DNA of 7,342 nt from RGIG6904 sp024680835 (GTDB lineage Bacteria; Bacillota; Clostridia; Lachnospirales; Lachnospiraceae), in contig JAILBP010000174.1 in assembly GCA_024680835.1 (NCBI GenBank), forward strand, positions 1 through 7,342. The letters run 5' to 3'. Positions 5,988 to 7,342 of the stretch are shown here, piece by piece (the stretch's first letter is position 1; each line of letters opens with the position of its first letter). Below the pieces are notes generated by a model, which was not told where the DNA came from, ran no database searches, and worked only from the letters and a program-made list of their open reading frames with translations. The translations under genes were made by a program, and so were the position numbers.

Positions 5988-6012
5988 AAAAAAGGCACAG
6001 CTCTCCCTTGCC
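5988..6012 (-). terminator. Possible weak terminator or attenuator between the small membrane protein gene and znuA
   Basis: On the minus strand GGCA and TGCC can pair around an 11-base loop with a little inner pairing (G-C, G-U), followed by TTTTTT. A competing CTCC/GGAG hairpin overlaps it. The stem is short, so read-through is expected, and it may only reduce expression of znuACB relative to the repressor. No convincing promoter is seen between it and znuA. Confidence 0.35.
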
Positions 6013-6062
6013 GGAGGTTTTTCAATTATTCAGACGGACCTTTCTTGTGACAGGTGTTTCAC

Positions 6063-6332
6063 TCAAAAAACCCAAAAAAAAAATGATGAGAAAACCAATA
6101 TGAAAACAACAGGAATAATGCTCACCGCCCGGGGAGCCATCCCGTCACCCATATTGCGAAGCGTATTCTCGCACTGCCGGATGCAGGCACAGACAGGACA
6201 GTCCTCTCCCGTGCAGTCATGCCCCACTTCAGCTGCAATGAAGAAGGCGGAAAGCAGCATGATAAAAAACATCAGTATTCCAATAATACCTGCCGTTATT
6301 CTCTTATATCGTGATACCTCTGAACACGGCAT
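6063..6332 (-). CDS. Small two-TM membrane protein with Cys/His-rich motif in the zinc operon
   Basis: This 89-residue protein belongs to no family I can name with certainty. A hydrophobic segment at about 12-34 is followed by HDCTGEDCPVCACIRQCE (38-55), with His38 and Cys40, 45, 48, 50 and 54. A second hydrophobic segment at about 69-89 reaches the C-terminus. The Cys/His cluster between the two helices could bind a metal or be redox active; on the positive-inside rule its basic N-terminus suggests the loop faces outward. The ATG at 6332 has GGGGAGG eight bases upstream. The gene starts 21 bases after the Fur-family repressor stop and is followed by znuA, so it is probably co-regulated by zinc. 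The last codons run through T10, GGG and T6, a slippage-prone tract. A role in zinc delivery or sensing is only inferred from position. Confidence 0.8.
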   Translation of the reverse strand: MPCSEVSRYKRITAGIIGILMFFIMLLSAFFIAAEVGHDCTGEDCPVCACIRQCENTLRNMGDGMAPRAVSIIPVVFILVFSSFFFWVF

Positions 6333-6353
6333 TGCCGCTTCCTCCCCTCTCGA

Positions 6354-6767
6354 TCAGATACATTGTTCACACAGTCCGTAGAAAACAGTGCGCACCGGAT
6401 CCATTTTGAACCGGTGCTTTTCATATAAATGAGCCTGTATCTCTTCAAGCTCGTCACAATGCAGATGGATGAGCTTTCCGCATTTCTCACATTTACAATG
6501 AAAGCATATGTCCTTATCCGCGTGAGCATGTGCTCCGACATACTCAAAGCAAGCCGGACTGCTTCCATCTACAATGTATTTGTTGATGATCCCTTCATCG
6601 ACAAGACCTTCAAGCTGCCGATAGATAGTAGCCTTGCTGATGCCTGCTCCCCTTTCTTCAAAATATGCGCATACATCGTTTGCTGTAATGTGCATACCCG
6701 GTACGGTTTGCAGGTACTCGATCAGCAGTCTATGCTGTTTTGTCCTGTATTTCGCTTTCTGGTTCAT
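6354..6767 (-). CDS. zur: Fur-family metal-responsive repressor, probably Zur
   Basis: This 137-residue cytoplasmic DNA-binding repressor has an N-terminal winged helix (about 10-70). The recognition helix region ISKATIYRQLEGLVDEGII is typical of Fur/Zur/PerR proteins. The dimerisation domain follows, with HAHADKDICFHC (80-91), the pair C93/C96 in CKCEKCGK and the pair C133/C136 in LCEQC; the two CxxC pairs form the usual structural zinc site. His80, His82, His101, His103 and His118 are candidates for the regulatory site. I start at 6767, where AGGGGA lies about seven bases upstream; the longer open frame to 6872 would read through the promoter and operator. Assignment to Zur and not Fur or PerR rests on the downstream zinc-type importer. 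The palindrome over its promoter predicts autoregulation and repression of the whole operon when zinc is plentiful. Confidence 0.9.
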   Translation of the reverse strand: MNQKAKYRTKQHRLLIEYLQTVPGMHITANDVCAYFEERGAGISKATIYRQLEGLVDEGIINKYIVDGSSPACFEYVGAHAHADKDICFHCKCEKCGKLIHLHCDELEEIQAHLYEKHRFKMDPVRTVFYGLCEQCI

Positions 6768-6789
6768 TTTTCCATCCCCTGTGCAAATA

Positions 6790-6804
6790 TGAGAATCGTT
6801 CTCA
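6790..6804 (-). promoter_or_regulatory. Fur/Zur-type operator palindrome
   Basis: TGAGAATCGTTCTCA on the plus strand is a perfect 6-3-6 inverted repeat (TGAGAA-N3-TTCTCA), comparable in size and layout to Fur-family 7-1-7 boxes. It starts one base after the -10 element and covers the likely transcription start. Bound repressor would therefore block initiation. It is the only such palindrome I see in the window; none lies directly upstream of znuA. Confidence 0.82.
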
Positions 6805-6833
6805 AATATAGCACCACCTATTTCCCATGTCAA
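6805..6833 (-). promoter_or_regulatory. Sigma-A promoter of the zinc operon
   Basis: A perfect TTGACA (6828-6833) lies 17 bases from TATATT (6805-6810) on the minus strand. The predicted start falls inside the adjacent operator, about 35 bases upstream of the repressor ATG. It would transcribe the repressor, small membrane protein, znuA, znuC and the fused znuB. Confidence 0.87.
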
Positions 6834-6880
6834 TCTGTTTTCACACATTTTATACGATCTGTTTTCACACACCTTATGCG
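6833..6880 (-). repeat. Two tandem 24-bp repeats just upstream of the zinc promoter
   Basis: 6833-6856 and 6857-6880 are head-to-tail copies that differ at three positions; a third partial copy (ATCT then TTT) follows from 6881. The core on the plus strand is ATCTGTTTTCACACA. The array abuts the -35 element on its upstream side, where an activator site or UP-like element could sit. It could equally be a neutral local duplication. Confidence 0.85.
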
Positions 6881-6899
6881 ATCTTTTGGAACGATGAAG

Positions 6900-6926
6900 C
6901 TACCGGCGTTTTAACCGTCTCGGTAG
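6900..6926. repeat. Inverted repeat between the zinc operon and the transposase-like ORF
   Basis: CTACCG (6900-6905) and CGGTAG (6921-6926) are perfect inverse copies around a 15-base spacer that can pair further (GCG with CGT). No T run follows on either strand, so it does not look like a terminator. It may be a protein site or a mark of an inserted element boundary. Confidence 0.45.
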
Positions 6927-6957
6927 TTTGACAGTCTGGCCTCATCCATATCGCTTC

Positions 6958-6982
6958 AAAGCCAGCAACAGCTTTATTTTTT
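6958..6982 (+). terminator. Possible weak intrinsic terminator
   Basis: On the plus strand AAAGC and GCTTT pair around an eight-base loop and are followed by ATTTTTT. The stem has only five pairs, and no gene precedes it in this orientation within the window apart from a TTGACA-like sequence at 6928-6933 without a matching -10. It may be fortuitous, or may shield the transposase-like ORF from outside transcription. Confidence 0.28.
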
Positions 6983-7051
6983 GTCAAATCTTAAATCTCT
7001 ACCCGCCCGTCCCAGTACATTCCATTATAATATAAGCAGGAGGTGGGGATT

Positions 7052-7285
7052 ATGCGGTTAGGATGGACTACAAGCAAGTATTCTAAAACTTATAGAGCGG
7101 TCAAAACTATTCGTGTCAACGGAAAAAATAAAACGCAGATAGTAAAGTCTTTTGGCTCCGAAAAACAGATATGTGAAAAGTATGGCGTGACCGATGCCCT
7201 TCATAAAGCATTCGGCTTCTGTACATCAAAACAGATCGTACCTGTGGCTAAGATGAGAAACATCATCTCTCAAACCAAGAAATAG
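7052..7285 (+). CDS. Transposase N-terminal-like fragment (IS1634-type), probably a remnant
   Basis: This 77-residue ORF starts at the ATG at 7052 with AGGAGG eight bases upstream, a good ribosome site. Residues 1-50, with MRLGWTTSKYSKTYRAVKTI, VNGKNKTQIVKSFGSEK and KYGVTD, resemble the N-terminus of IS1634-like (IS4 superfamily) transposases. In those, MRL..SKSKN..SYY.IKS is followed by NGK.TTK.VEKLG and a K.G..D segment. Full transposases are about 500-600 residues; this frame ends at TAG (7283-7285) after an unrecognised tail (GFCTSKQIVPVAKM onward). I found no obvious continuation in the other frames up to 7342. It may be a truncated or internally deleted element, or a stand-alone small protein derived from one. 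It is the only gene on the plus strand. The family call is from memory of the motif and is tentative. Confidence 0.5.
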   Translation: MRLGWTTSKYSKTYRAVKTIRVNGKNKTQIVKSFGSEKQICEKYGVTDALHKAFGFCTSKQIVPVAKMRNIISQTKK

Positions 7286-7342
7286 GATCATCTTGGTATC
7301 CGGAGATATCGGCACACAGATAAGAAACCGACCGTAGTGCAA

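Noticed and set aside
6768..6872. Longer N-terminus for the Fur-family repressor, beginning MCENRSYK
   Set aside because: It would translate the tandem repeat, the promoter and the operator. The ATG at 6767 has a proper ribosome site and gives the normal family length.
7026..7031. TATAAT as the -10 element for the transposase-like ORF
   Set aside because: The transcript would start inside the ribosome site, and no -35 element is found 16-18 bases upstream.

Overview
The window looks like a chromosomal segment of an anaerobic Firmicute, most likely a Lachnospiraceae-type Clostridium relative. The reasons are strong GGAGG-type ribosome binding sites, near-consensus TTGACA/17 bp/TATAAT-like promoters, a type III glutamine synthetase, moderate GC and clostridial-looking proteins. 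This placement is inferred from gene content and style, not from a database match. All convincing genes except one lie on the minus strand, so the window reads naturally from right to left.

Region by region, in minus-strand reading order. (1) At the far right (7052-7285, plus strand) is a short ORF resembling the N-terminus of an IS1634-like transposase, probably a remnant. (2) 6833-2658 is a zinc homeostasis operon. A promoter overlapped by a perfect TGAGAA-N3-TTCTCA palindrome drives a Fur-family repressor (probably Zur). This is followed by a small two-TM protein with a Cys/His-rich motif, a ZnuA-type lipoprotein with a long His/Asp/Glu loop, a ZnuC-type ATPase, and a ZnuB-type permease. 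The permease is unusual: it runs in frame into a lipoprotein-like signal and a C-terminal soluble domain. (3) 2581-709 is a phenylalanine/aromatic operon: prephenate dehydratase without an ACT domain, then a class I alpha DAHP synthase. (4) 677-1 is the start of a type III glutamine synthetase gene (glnN), running off the left edge.

The most interesting element is the roughly 270-base leader upstream of the prephenate dehydratase gene. It carries a near-perfect promoter and a 26-codon ORF with six Phe codons, five of them within seven codons. After these come a protector hairpin, an antiterminator, and a GC-rich terminator with a T run just before the structural gene. The antiterminator and terminator use the same strand segment and exclude each other. 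This is the full architecture of ribosome-mediated (pheL-type) transcription attenuation. It is classical in enteric bacteria and unexpected here, since Firmicutes generally use T-boxes for this purpose. The enzyme lacks the ACT domain that normally gives Phe feedback, so attenuation may be a main Phe-sensing control of the operon.

glnN has its own leader with a promoter immediately followed by a strong terminator hairpin, which implies a second attenuation-type switch by an unknown mechanism. The zinc operon joins sensing (Zur and its operator), capture (ZnuA), import (ZnuBC) and two poorly understood accessory parts: the small Cys-rich membrane protein and the permease-fused OB-like domain.
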